Source: CAWCLK01 sp963796225 (GTDB taxonomy: Bacteria > Actinomycetota > Nitriliruptoria > Nitriliruptorales > Nitriliruptoraceae). From it: 64,000 bases of DNA. Positions 1-7,990 of the stretch are shown in pieces; position 1 is the stretch's first letter; each line of letters begins with the position of its first letter. Made by a program: the position numbers and the translations under genes. Under the pieces are notes generated by a model. It did no database searches. It was not told the origin of the DNA and saw only the letters and a program-made list of their open reading frames with translations. The stretch spans positions 103,859 to 167,858 of the forward strand of contig CAWCLK010000028.1 in assembly GCA_963796225.1 (NCBI GenBank). The letters are read 5' to 3'.

Positions 1-1467
1 CAGAAGACGCTGGGCATGCTGTCCAGCCAGGGCCTCGAGGGCCTGGGCTCCGTGCTCGGCGCCGGCTTCCGCGGCTCGACCTTCTCGATCATGCTGCCGC
101 TGCGCCCCGACGAGGACGGCCGCTACACCGACGCCGAGTTCCTCACCTCCGGCGGGATCATCGGGCCCAGCCCGGGCACCTACATCCCCGTCCCGTTCTC
201 GCGCATCGACACCGTCGAGACCGGCGAGGAGGCCGGACCGTCCGGCATGGACCTGTCGACCCGCTTCACCGAATCGATGAACACGGCGCGCTGGTACTCC
301 AGCGGCGTGCTGCTGCCCAGCGGTGAGGTCCTCGCGGTCAACGGCTCCACGGCCGACGAGGTGGTCAACCCCGGCACCGGGTTCCCGGTCAACGAGGCCG
401 AGATGTTCGACCCCGAGACCGAGACCTGGCACACGGTGGCGACCCAGCACCGCGACCGCGTCTACCACAACACGGCCGTGCTGATGCCCGACGCCCGCGT
501 GCTCGTCGGTGGCCACGACATGATCTCCACCGCCTACGGGACCAACTACACGATCCCCGGTGGCTTCACGCCGACGGGGCGGGACCCGAGCTTCGAGATC
601 TTCGAGCCCCCGTACCTGCACTACGGCGTCGACCAGCCGGTGATCCGCAACGCGGACGCGCTGGAGGGCGACATCCGCCTCGGCCAGCAGCTGACGGTGC
701 AGCTCGGCAACGTGCGTGCCGACGACGTCGAGTCGGTGGTGCTCGTGCGCAACCCCTCGATCACCCACCTGACCGACGCCGACCAGCGCAACGTCGAGCT
801 GCCGATCACCCGTGCGAACGGGGGCTCGGTGACCGTGCAGGTGCCCGACCAGGCCACCGTGCTGCCCCCGGGTCCGTACATGCTGTTCGTCAACCGCAGC
901 AGCGACCAGGGCCCGGTGCCGTCGGTCTCGGTGCAGCTCAACGTGCCGGGGCCGGCCGCCTCGGCCGCCGGTGAGTCGCGCACCAACGACGACGTCGGCG
1001 AGCGCCCGCGCTCGAGCAACCCGGGGCTGACCAACATCATCCCGCCCGCCGGGGACGTGCTGCCGCACGGCGACGACGTGCCGCCGACGGACAACACCGA
1101 CCCGAACGCCACGGACGAGGACGGCGAGGACGACACCACCCCGCCGGCCGACGACAGTGGTGACGACGGCGGGGGCCTGCCCGGCCTGCCGGAGGCGCCG
1201 CTGGCCGGTGCCGAGAGCGTCGGCACCACCAGCACGACCACCACGAGTCGCACCCCCACGTCGGCGACCGCCCGCGCCGACGGTGTGGACGCGACCGGCG
1301 CCGGGGACACCAGCGCGGTGAACGCCGCCGCGGTCCGCGCCCGAGCGGCTGGCCCGCTCGGAGCCGAGGACCCGGCACGCACCGCGCTGGTGGCCCTGGC
1401 CGCCATGGGCGTGCTCGCCGGTGCGGTTGCGCACCTGCGGCTCGGTCGGCGACGCTGGTCGCCGTGA
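1..1467 (+). CDS. Radical copper oxidase (galactose/glyoxal oxidase-like), 5'-truncated, membrane-anchored
   Basis: The frame is open from base 1, so the N-terminal part lies outside the window. Counting from the Met at position 16, a kelch-type segment carries MNTARWYSSG with Tyr94 (equivalent of the cross-linked tyrosine), then RVYHNTAVLMPDARV with Tyr150-His151 (axial Tyr/His pair), and SITHLTDADQR with His251 (second copper His). These are the signatures of galactose oxidase and actinobacterial GlxA; the cross-linking Cys would lie upstream and cannot be checked. Residues about 215-320 form the usual C-terminal Ig-like (DUF1929) domain. An Asp/Thr/Pro-rich linker follows (about 325-445), then a hydrophobic helix and an Arg-rich end (LGRRRW), so the enzyme is probably tethered outside the membrane. 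It likely oxidises alcohols or aldehydes to release H2O2. The next gene starts on its stop codon (GTGA). Confidence 0.85.
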   Translation, partial: QKTLGMLSSQGLEGLGSVLGAGFRGSTFSIMLPLRPDEDGRYTDAEFLTSGGIIGPSPGTYIPVPFSRIDTVETGEEAGPSGMDLSTRFTESMNTARWYSSGVLLPSGEVLAVNGSTADEVVNPGTGFPVNEAEMFDPETETWHTVATQHRDRVYHNTAVLMPDARVLVGGHDMISTAYGTNYTIPGGFTPTGRDPSFEIFEPPYLHYGVDQPVIRNADALEGDIRLGQQLTVQLGNVRADDVESVVLVRNPSITHLTDADQRNVELPITRANGGSVTVQVPDQATVLPPGPYMLFVNRSSDQGPVPSVSVQLNVPGPAASAAGESRTNDDVGERPRSSNPGLTNIIPPAGDVLPHGDDVPPTDNTDPNATDEDGEDDTTPPADDSGDDGGGLPGLPEAPLAGAESVGTTSTTTTSRTPTSATARADGVDATGAGDTSAVNAAAVRARAAGPLGAEDPARTALVALAAMGVLAGAVAHLRLGRRRWSP

Positions 1468-2600
1468 CCCCCACCACCGTGCGCCAGACCGCGCCCGCCC
1501 TCATCGCGAGGGCGGGCGCGGTCGCCGTGGCCGTCCTCCTCGCGCTCCTCGTCGTCGCCCCGGTCGCCTCGGCGCACGAGGCCGGGGCGGGCGTGCGCTA
1601 CCGGACCACCGGGATGTCGCCCGAGGTCGACGGGCTGACCGTGCAGGTCGTGCGCGGCCTGGCGGGCCAGCTCGTGCTCGGCAACGACACCGGCGAGGTG
1701 GTCGAGGTCCTCGACGACGACGGTGAGGCGTTCCTGCGCATCGGGCCGGACGGCGTCGAGGCCGACGTGGCCTCGCCGACCTGGGCCGCCAGCGACCGGC
1801 CCTTCGGGCTGCGGTCCGCCGACCCGCAGGCCGACCGCACCGCCCCCGCACGCTGGATCCGCCTCAGCGAGTCCTCCAGCTGGGGCTGGTACGACCACCG
1901 CCTGCACCGCCAGGAGGTCACCCCGCCGGCCGGCGCGACCGAGCCGGTCGTGCTCGAGAGGTGGGACATCCCGCTCCGCGTGGGTGGCCGTGCGGTGACC
2001 GTGTCCGGCGAGACCATCGCCGGGCCGCCGCTCGGGTTCGTCACGCCCCGCCTGGTCAGCGACCGGTCACCCGCCGAGGGCGTGTCCGTCACGCTGCTGC
2101 CCGGCCAGACCCCGGGCCTGCTGCTGGCCGTCGACGAGGGCCACCGCGCCCTGGTGCGCGGCGAGGTGGGCGAGCCGTTCCTGCGCTTCGCCGACGGGTC
2201 CGTGCAGGTCAACGCGGCGTCGCCGACCTGGCACCGGACGGGCGGCGGCCAGGTCGAGGCGGTGGCGGTGGACGCCGACGCCGATCCCGTGTGGCAGCGG
2301 GTGGCGGACGGCCAGCGGTTCGGGTGGGTCGAGCCGCGGGCCATCGCCCCGGAGGTGGACGGCAACCCCGAGGACGGGGCGGTCCTGGCCACCTGGGCCG
2401 TGCCGGTCGAGGTGGACGGGCAGGCGACGACGATGCTCGGCGAGCTTCGGTGGGTCCGCAACCCCGCCGTGGCCACCGACGACGGGCTGCCGTGGCTGAA
2501 CGTGGCGCTGGCCGCTGCGGGCCTGCTCGCGATCGGGGCGCTCGTGGTGGTGCGACGGCGTGCGGCGCGGTCGCGACCGACGGCCCCTGCAGGGGCCTAG
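1464..2600 (+). CDS. Exported membrane-anchored protein with duplicated SPTW domain
   Basis: The GTG start overlaps the stop of the copper oxidase gene (GTGA), indicating translational coupling. Residues 1-37 form a signal peptide ending at VASA-HEA. The mature part holds two related halves (about 40-190 and 195-335). Each has a G-E-x-F-L-R-F/I strand, an ASPTW motif (DVASPTW, NAASPTW) and a later aromatic W-x-R...GW segment, so the gene carries an internal duplication. A single hydrophobic helix near 350-368 followed by RRRAARS anchors the C-terminus. I do not recognise a named family. Its coupling to the oxidase suggests a role at the cell surface, for example as an accessory or substrate-binding partner of the oxidase; this is inference only. 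Confidence 0.8.
   Translation: MTPTTVRQTAPALIARAGAVAVAVLLALLVVAPVASAHEAGAGVRYRTTGMSPEVDGLTVQVVRGLAGQLVLGNDTGEVVEVLDDDGEAFLRIGPDGVEADVASPTWAASDRPFGLRSADPQADRTAPARWIRLSESSSWGWYDHRLHRQEVTPPAGATEPVVLERWDIPLRVGGRAVTVSGETIAGPPLGFVTPRLVSDRSPAEGVSVTLLPGQTPGLLLAVDEGHRALVRGEVGEPFLRFADGSVQVNAASPTWHRTGGGQVEAVAVDADADPVWQRVADGQRFGWVEPRAIAPEVDGNPEDGAVLATWAVPVEVDGQATTMLGELRWVRNPAVATDDGLPWLNVALAAAGLLAIGALVVVRRRAARSRPTAPAGA
2582..2597. promoter_or_regulatory. 16-bp perfect palindrome at gene end, abutting a -10 element
   Basis: GGCCCCTGCAGGGGCC is a perfect palindrome covering the last codons before the TAG stop at 2598. It directly abuts a TAGGCT hexamer. It could act as a terminator stem for the upstream operon or as an operator for the MBL gene promoter; the sequence alone does not decide. 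Confidence 0.4.
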
Positions 2601-2603
2601 GCT
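2598..2603 (+). promoter_or_regulatory. -10-like element TAGGCT
   Basis: TAGGCT fits the actinobacterial TANNNT pattern and lies 35 bases before the MBL hydrolase ATG, predicting a leader of about 28 nt. No clear -35 hexamer is visible. The same hexamer recurs before several other genes in the window. Confidence 0.4.
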
Positions 2604-2638
2604 CGACGCGACCCCGCCGCTGCCCGCGAGCTGACCTC

Positions 2639-3520
2639 ATGGTGGACCTGCCGACCGACGCCCCGGCCGACCCCCGGGCGACCTGGGGCCTTCCCGCGTT
2701 CGGCCAGATGCCGACGGTGACGCGCCTCGACGAGGTCACCACGCGGGTGCTGGCCGCCAACCCCTCGCCCATGACGCTGGACGGGACCAACACCTACGTC
2801 CTGCACCCGGTCGGGTCGGGGGTCGCCGCCATCGTCGACCCGGGGCCGGACGACCCGGCCCACCTCGCGGCCGTCGAGTCCGCCCTGCGCGACCAGGACA
2901 CCTGGCCGACCGCCGTGCTGGTCACCCACCACCACGTCGACCACGCGGCCGCCGCGGCGGCGTGGGCCGACCACTTCGGGGCGCGGCTGCACGCCTCGAC
3001 CCCCGGCGTGGCCGGCGAGTGGGGGCACGTGCTCTCCGACGGCGGCCACGTCGACCTGCCCGGCCTGACGGTCGAGGCGGTGGCGACGCCGGGCCACTGT
3101 GGCGACCACCTGTCCTTCCGGCTCGGCACCGGGGCGCTGCTGTCCGGCGACCACGTGCTCGGGCGCGGCACGTCGGTGGTCGCGCACCCCGACGGCGACC
3201 TGACCGCGTACCTCGACAGCCTCCGCCGGGTGCTGGACCTCGGGCCGGACGTGCTCTACCCCGGGCACGGGCCCGAGCTGACCGAGGACCCCGACGCGGT
3301 CGTCCGGTACTACCTCGACCACCGGGCCTTCCGCGAACGGCAGGTGCTCGCGGTGCTCGGCGACGGGGCGGCGACCCCGCGCGAGGTCGTCGAGGTCGTC
3401 TACGCCGACGTGGACGAGGCCCTGTGGCCGGCGGCCGAGGCGTCCACCCGCGCAGCCCTGGACCGGCTCGACGCGGCGGGGCGGATCCGATTCGACGGGA
3501 CCACGGCCACCCTCGCGTGA
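2639..3520 (+). CDS. MBL-fold metallo-hydrolase (LACTB2-like)
   Basis: A 293-residue soluble protein. THHHVDH at residues 96-102 is the metal-binding HxHxDH motif. Further metal ligands are the His of TPGHCGDH, the Asp of SGDHVLG and the His of YPGHGPE, in the usual order of the metallo-beta-lactamase fold. The last 60 residues resemble the winged-helix extension of LACTB2-type hydrolases. The family hydrolyses thioesters, phosphoesters or RNA ends, so the substrate is not predictable here. The ATG start was chosen over upstream in-frame codons because the conserved N-terminal strand (SPMTLDGTNTYVL) begins shortly after it. A TAGGCT -10-like box lies 35 bp upstream. It is followed by a separately started lipoprotein gene on the same strand. 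Confidence 0.85.
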   Translation: MVDLPTDAPADPRATWGLPAFGQMPTVTRLDEVTTRVLAANPSPMTLDGTNTYVLHPVGSGVAAIVDPGPDDPAHLAAVESALRDQDTWPTAVLVTHHHVDHAAAAAAWADHFGARLHASTPGVAGEWGHVLSDGGHVDLPGLTVEAVATPGHCGDHLSFRLGTGALLSGDHVLGRGTSVVAHPDGDLTAYLDSLRRVLDLGPDVLYPGHGPELTEDPDAVVRYYLDHRAFRERQVLAVLGDGAATPREVVEVVYADVDEALWPAAEASTRAALDRLDAAGRIRFDGTTATLA

Positions 3521-3609
3521 GGCGGGTGCGCCACCCGTTCGCAACCGCGGCATGGGGCGGGCACCATGCGCGCGGCAGGTTCGCCCATGACGTCGAGAGG
3601 ACCCCGGTC

Positions 3610-4329
3610 GTGCACCCACGGCACCTGGCCGGCTGGCTGCTCGCGGCGTTGCTGCTGGGGGCCTGCGGCCCCGACGTCCCGGTCGTGCGGGTCGAGGCGC
3701 AGCCGTCGCCGACGACCTCGCCGACGGAGGTCGAGGTGACCCCGTCGCCCAGCCCGACGTCCACCAGCCCGTCGCCCACGGCCAGCGAGACGACCCCGCG
3801 CCCCGCCACCGACACCGACCGGGCCCGGTTCGTCGCCGCGTACGCGCCCGAGAGCGCCAGCCACCTGCAGCACGTCGCGACCGACCTCGACGGCGACGGG
3901 ACCGAGGACCTGCTGTTCGCGTACGTGCGGGGTGACCGCATGGCCCACGTCGACGTGGCCTGGTGGAACGGCACGGGCTACGAGATCGGGTTCGCCGACG
4001 ACGGCGGGGACGCGACCCGCATCGACCGGCTGCGCGTCGAGGACGTCAACGACGACGGGCGCACCGAGGTGGTCACCAGCCAGTCGGGCGCCGACGGGGC
4101 GGGCTCGGTGAGCGTGTGGCAGGTGACCGGTGCACAACAGCTCGGCCGGCTGCCGGCGGCGGGCGGGTGCGCCGGGGGCTCGCACACGTACGGGGTCACG
4201 GGCGCCACCCTCGAGGACCGCGACGCCGACGGGGTCGACGAGATCTACGCGACGTGCCCGGACGGCACCACGGCCCGCTACCGCTGGGAGACCGGCGCCT
4301 ACCGCCACGCCCCGCAGCTGGTGCGCTGA
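3610..4329 (+). CDS. FG-GAP/VCBS-type lipoprotein
   Basis: A GTG start with GAGAGG about 10 bases upstream gives a 239-residue lipoprotein. The signal peptide ends in a lipobox (LLGAC), followed by a Ser/Thr/Pro-rich spacer (about residues 30-70). The folded part contains three calcium-loop-like repeats: DLDGDGTEDLLF, DVNDDGRTEVV and DRDADGVDEIY. These are typical of FG-GAP/VCBS beta-propeller repeats found in surface proteins. Two cysteines (GGCAGG, ATCPDG) may form a disulfide. No catalytic motif is seen, so a binding or structural role outside the membrane is likely. Transcription probably ends at the GC-rich hairpin at 4436-4459. Confidence 0.75.
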   Translation: MHPRHLAGWLLAALLLGACGPDVPVVRVEAQPSPTTSPTEVEVTPSPSPTSTSPSPTASETTPRPATDTDRARFVAAYAPESASHLQHVATDLDGDGTEDLLFAYVRGDRMAHVDVAWWNGTGYEIGFADDGGDATRIDRLRVEDVNDDGRTEVVTSQSGADGAGSVSVWQVTGAQQLGRLPAAGGCAGGSHTYGVTGATLEDRDADGVDEIYATCPDGTTARYRWETGAYRHAPQLVR

Positions 4330-4430
4330 CCCGAGCCTCGTCCCGAGCCTCGGACCGAGGGACGACCGCCGGCTGCGTGGGGTCGCGATGGGTCACGGGG
4401 CGACCGGCGGCGTCCCGAGCATCGGGTAAG

Positions 4431-4557
4431 TCGACGGGCCCCGCCGTGAGGCGGGGCCCGTGGTGGTCGTTCGCGATGGAGGAGGGGGATGGGGAGTTCT
4501 CCATCGCGGACTCGAGTCCACCGTCTCGGCGCAGCGAGGGGGGAGTTGCGCCGAGAA
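4431..4557 (-). ncRNA. 6C-type small RNA
   Basis: Read on the minus strand there are two adjacent hairpins with C-rich loops, followed by a terminator hairpin. Hairpin I pairs 4556-4547 with 4533-4524 (10 perfect bp); its 13-nt loop holds six consecutive C. Hairpin II pairs 4508-4499 with 4481-4472 (10 perfect bp); its 17-nt loop holds CCCC and CCCCC runs. Both loops open with AACTCCCC. Two stem-loops each with about six or more cytosines is the definition of the actinobacterial 6C RNA. The 3' end is the hairpin at 4459-4436, and a TATACC -10-like box lies just upstream of hairpin I. In other actinobacteria this RNA is thought to regulate mRNAs through its C-rich loops pairing with G-rich sites such as Shine-Dalgarno regions; the targets here are unknown. 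Confidence 0.8.
4436..4459. terminator. GC-rich hairpin terminator shared by convergent transcripts
   Basis: A perfect 10-bp stem (GGGCCCCGCC and its complement) with a 4-base loop lies downstream of the FG-GAP lipoprotein gene on the plus strand. It also forms the 3' end of the 6C-like RNA on the minus strand. No strong T-run follows on either strand, which is common for high-GC terminators. Confidence 0.65.
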
Positions 4558-4563
4558 TGACAC

Positions 4564-4569
4564 GGTATA
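4564..4569 (-). promoter_or_regulatory. -10-like element of the 6C-type RNA
   Basis: On the minus strand TATACC lies 7 bases before the first paired base of hairpin I, placing the transcription start at about 4557. It is flanked by an 8-bp inverted repeat, AATGACAC (4556-4563) and GTGTCATT (4601-4608), which could be an operator. Confidence 0.5.
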
Positions 4570-4804
4570 GGGGTGCTGGCACGGTGGCCATCGACGGGTC
4601 GTGTCATTTCGTCCATGGCGCGTTCGGGCTACACGACGTCGGCCGATCGGCCACGTCGCGGCCCGAGGCGAACGCTGGCGAACCGACGGGCACGGCATTC
4701 GGGGTCAAGCCACCGCATCCGGGGGCCGATGGGAGGATCATGGGCGGGCAGCGTGCCCCTCGGGCCCGTGACGAGGCGCCCGCGCGACGTGAAAGGTGTG
4801 GACG

Positions 4805-6682
4805 GTGGCCGAGTTCCTGGAGAGCTTCGACGCCGAGCGCGCGTCCCTGCTGGGCGCCCTGAAGCACTTCGAGGAGGTGTGGGGCCGGTTCCAGGAACGT
4901 CGCGGGATCGAGATGTCCGACCAGGCCTCCGACTCGCTGATCGCGTCCGAGCTGGCCCTGGTTCGCGCCGACCTCGAGGCCACCCAGTTCACCGTCGGGG
5001 TGTTCGGGCTGATCAAGCGCGGCAAGTCGACGCTGCTGAACTCGCTGATCGGTCGCGAGGTGTCGTCCATGCACGTGACGCCGGAGACGGCCGTCCCGGT
5101 GTACGTCAGCTACGGCGACCAGCCCCAGGCCACCGTGTTCTTCGCCAGCGGCGAACGCAAGCACGTCGGCGTCGAGGACGTCGCCCAGTACACCTCGCAG
5201 AAGCACAACGCGAACAACCAGCTCGGCGTCACCCACGTGGAGCAGGAGGTCCCGGTCGGGTTCCTGCGCAATGGCACCCGCCTGATCGACACCCCCGGGC
5301 TGGACGACGCCGAGGCCGACGAGACCTACACGACCCGCACGATGCAGGAGCTCGACGTCACCGACGCCGGCATCGTGGTCTTCCTGTCGCCGCCGACCGT
5401 GGGCGCCACCGAGATGGGCTTCCTCACCGAGGTCGTGTCGCGCAACATCAAGAAGACCTTCCTCGTCTGCAACATGTACCCGCAGCACTTCCACGACCCG
5501 GAGACCCGCCAGTCGGTGCTCGACTACACCGGCAAGCGCATCGTCGAGGCCTGCGAGCGGGCGGGCATGACCGGCGAGGTCCGCGTCTACCCGGTGTGTG
5601 CGCTGGAGGCCTGGGAGGCCCGCAAGACCGACGACATCGACAAGTGGAAGGCGTCCGGGGCCGACCGCCTGCTGCGCGACGTCGAGAACTACCTCGCCGG
5701 CCATGCCGGCGCGCAGGTGCTGCGTGACGGCGCCGAGCGGATCGTCAAGGCCTCCGAGATGGCCAAGGCCGAGGTCGGGATCCGCGTCAAGCTGCTCAGC
5801 GACCCGGACGAGCTGAACGGCGTCCGCGCGCGGCTCGACCAGAACATCGCCGACCTCGAGCGCCGCTTCGACGAGGCGGTCGCCATGTCGCTGACCGACG
5901 TCGGGCCGCTGAAGCTGCGCATCCGCGGCCTGTTGATGCAGCCGTTCCCGGCCGCCAAGCGCGAGGTCGACGCCCTCGATTCCATCGACGACATGGACGC
6001 GTTCTCGCGCTCGCTGCGGCGCAAGGTCGAGGTGGCCGGCGAGCTGGCCTCCCGCCAGTTCGCCGACGGGTTCGGCACGATCGTCGACAAGCTGCGCCGC
6101 AACCTCGAGGACGAGTTCCACGCGGTGATGAGCGACCTGTCGCCCAACCAGCCGCGCTTCCAGCTGTCCACCTCTGCCATGGTGGTGACGCCCGACCAGC
6201 TCAAGGCCGTCGAGGCGGCCCAGCGCAAGTCGCGCCAGGTCGCCGGCTCCGGCGCCGCGGCCGGGGGCCTGCTCGGCGGGGGTGGCGCCCTGATGGCGGC
6301 GGGCGCGCTGCTCGGCCCGTTGGGTCTGCTCGGCGGGGCGCTGATCGGCTACAAGGTCTCGACGCTGGTCAGCGGGGCGCGGTCGCTCGAGAAGGCCCGC
6401 GAGGCGATCAAGAGCCGCCTCGACGAGGTCGCGGCCGAGCTGCTGAGTGACTTCGACCGCCAGGTCGAGGAGGGCGTCGATGCCCTGCGCAGCGCCGTCG
6501 TGCGCCGGCGCAAGCTGTTCGCCGCCGACCTCTACCAGCAGTTCGACCTCGTCCAGTCGCTGGGGTCCGACCCGGCGCTGCTGGACACCCACCGTCGCGA
6601 CGCGGAGCGGTTCGCGGAGGCGTTCGACGCCTGCGCGGGACGGGCCCGCAACGCGGTGGCCTTCAGCCTGGCCGGTGTGTAA
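4805..6682 (+). CDS. Dynamin-like GTPase
   Basis: A 625-residue GTPase. The P-loop GLIKRGKS is at residues 68-75 and the G3 motif IDTPG near 161-165; a long helical middle follows. Residues about 481-516 form a Gly/Ala/Leu-rich hydrophobic segment typical of the membrane-inserting paddle of bacterial dynamin-like proteins. The last 110 residues are again helical. These proteins remodel or repair membranes in a nucleotide-dependent way. The start is the GTG at 4805, because GAAAGG at 4791-4796 is well spaced from it, whereas the in-frame GTG at 4796 overlaps that site. It stands alone, with a terminator hairpin after it. Bacterial dynamins often occur in pairs; no partner is adjacent here. Confidence 0.85.
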   Translation: MAEFLESFDAERASLLGALKHFEEVWGRFQERRGIEMSDQASDSLIASELALVRADLEATQFTVGVFGLIKRGKSTLLNSLIGREVSSMHVTPETAVPVYVSYGDQPQATVFFASGERKHVGVEDVAQYTSQKHNANNQLGVTHVEQEVPVGFLRNGTRLIDTPGLDDAEADETYTTRTMQELDVTDAGIVVFLSPPTVGATEMGFLTEVVSRNIKKTFLVCNMYPQHFHDPETRQSVLDYTGKRIVEACERAGMTGEVRVYPVCALEAWEARKTDDIDKWKASGADRLLRDVENYLAGHAGAQVLRDGAERIVKASEMAKAEVGIRVKLLSDPDELNGVRARLDQNIADLERRFDEAVAMSLTDVGPLKLRIRGLLMQPFPAAKREVDALDSIDDMDAFSRSLRRKVEVAGELASRQFADGFGTIVDKLRRNLEDEFHAVMSDLSPNQPRFQLSTSAMVVTPDQLKAVEAAQRKSRQVAGSGAAAGGLLGGGGALMAAGALLGPLGLLGGALIGYKVSTLVSGARSLEKAREAIKSRLDEVAAELLSDFDRQVEEGVDALRSAVVRRRKLFAADLYQQFDLVQSLGSDPALLDTHRRDAERFAEAFDACAGRARNAVAFSLAGV

Positions 6683-6710
6683 GGGACGGGACCGGATCGG
6701 GACACACGAA

Positions 6711-6735
6711 AGCGGCGGGCATCGTGCCCGCCGCT
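6711..6735. terminator. Bidirectional terminator hairpin
   Basis: An 11-bp perfect stem (AGCGGCGGGCA and its complement) with a 3-base TCG loop lies between the convergent dynamin-like and lipoprotein genes. It can end transcription from both sides. Confidence 0.75.
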
Positions 6736-6756
6736 CTCGTTCGTCGTGGGGGAGGT

Positions 6757-7811
6757 TCAGCCGGCGAGGCCCCCGCCCATCAGGCCGCCCATCACGCCGG
6801 TGATGAGCGACTGGAAGTCGATGGTGGTGGCGTCGGGTGCGGTGAGCTGGTCGCCGAGGTCGTCCAGGGTCAGCGTGGCCACGAGCTCGCCCGGCTGGAC
6901 CTCGTCCATGCTCTCGCCGGCGGACGCCGCGATCTCGGCGATGTCGGCGATGATCGCGGTTGCGGTGCCGTCCTCGATGGTGACCGAGAACCCGGAGAGG
7001 GTCTCGGGCACGTCCTCGGCGCTGGGCAGGTCGCCCATGTCGCCCGCGGCCCCGCCGAGGCTGGACTCGAGCTCGGCGGCCACCTCGTTCAACGTGGTCA
7101 CCAGGTCGCGCGCCATGACCGTCAGGTCGTAGGTGGGGCCCTCGCCCTCGACGGTCAGGTAGCGCTCGGTGAGCGTCTGCCCGTCGAGCAGGCCCTTGTC
7201 CTCGAGGATCGCGCGCACGGCCTCCTGCTGCTCGGTGGCCTCGTCAGCGGACGGGCCGGTGCCGCCCATGGTCTCGGCGAAGTCCTGCAGGGCCTCCTGC
7301 GACAGGCCGGTGATCCCCACCCACTCGCCGTCCAGCGCCGCCTCGGCGACCGCGGAGAGGTCGGGGGGCAGCGGCAGGGACTCGAGCTGGCCGCGCAGCA
7401 CCTCGGGCGGCGGGATGTCGCCCGCGTCGGGGAAGGTGGTCGCCACCTTGTCGAGGTCCAGGCGCAGGTAGAGGGCCTCTTCGACGGCACGCAGCTCGAG
7501 GAAGCCGCCGTCGGCGCCGAGGGTGATGGCGAAGCCACCGTCGGGCGAGAACGCCCCGGTGACCAGCCCGTCGGCCATCAGCTCCTGCAGGCCCTGGGGG
7601 GCCGGCTCGCCGACGCGGTCGGCGATGGCGTCGAGGTCACCGTCCAGGGTCAGCGTGAACGCGGCCCCGTTCTCGAGCCGGTCGCCGAGGCCGGCGGCCA
7701 CGACCTCCTGCGGGCTGGCGTCCGGGCCGAGGCCCGTGTCGCCGTTCCCGCTGCATGCGGTCAGCGCGAGCGCCGCCGCCCCGCCACCGCCATGGTCCTG
7801 GCACCGCGCAT
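6757..7811 (-). CDS. Lipoprotein, conserved actinobacterial type (frameshift in signal peptide)
   Basis: About 350 residues. The cysteine of a lipobox (LALTAC) is followed by a Gly/Asp linker and a mostly beta/alpha acidic domain without recognised catalytic motifs. It ends in a glycine/methionine-rich tail (GVMGGLMGGG). A natural signal peptide (MRGARTMAVAG...) starts at the ATG at 7811 with AGAGGA before it. It reaches the lipobox frame only if one base is added in the G-rich run near 7785, so one base is probably missing there. The alternative start at 7830 stays in frame but gives a poor signal peptide. The general look is that of the large LprG/LppX-like lipid-binding lipoprotein group, but I cannot assign it with confidence. 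Confidence 0.65.
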
Positions 7812-7870
7812 GATCCTCTACCCCCGACATCTCGGTTGTGGTCGAGGGACGATCGTACGGTGACCGGAGC

Positions 7871-7990
7871 CCTCAGCTCGAACGGCGCGTGCGTTTCACG
7901 CCGCGGCGTGACGACCTCAGCTGGTGCGGCGCGTGCGTTTCACGCCGCGGCGTGACGACCTCAGCTGGTCCGGCGCGTGCGTTTCACGCC
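7871..7990. repeat. 44-bp tandem repeat copying the 3' end of the adjacent gene
   Basis: Two full 44-bp units (7871-7914 and 7915-7958) are followed by the matching 32 bases (7959-7990), which are the coding 3' end of the gene read from 8365. Each unit re-encodes the minus-strand peptide end GVKRTRRTS plus its stop codon. Each full unit contains a 14-bp perfect palindrome, CACGCCGCGGCGTG. The array occupies the gap between that gene and the upstream end of the lipoprotein gene. Confidence 0.85.

Noticed and set aside
4604..6592. Very long minus-strand open frame antisense to the dynamin-like gene
   Set aside because: Composition is Arg/Gly/Leu-rich without motifs. The plus-strand frame has a clear GTPase, so this is a GC-driven shadow.
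6724..7863. Long plus-strand frame over the lipoprotein gene
   Set aside because: Antisense shadow; the minus strand has a lipobox and better codon pattern.
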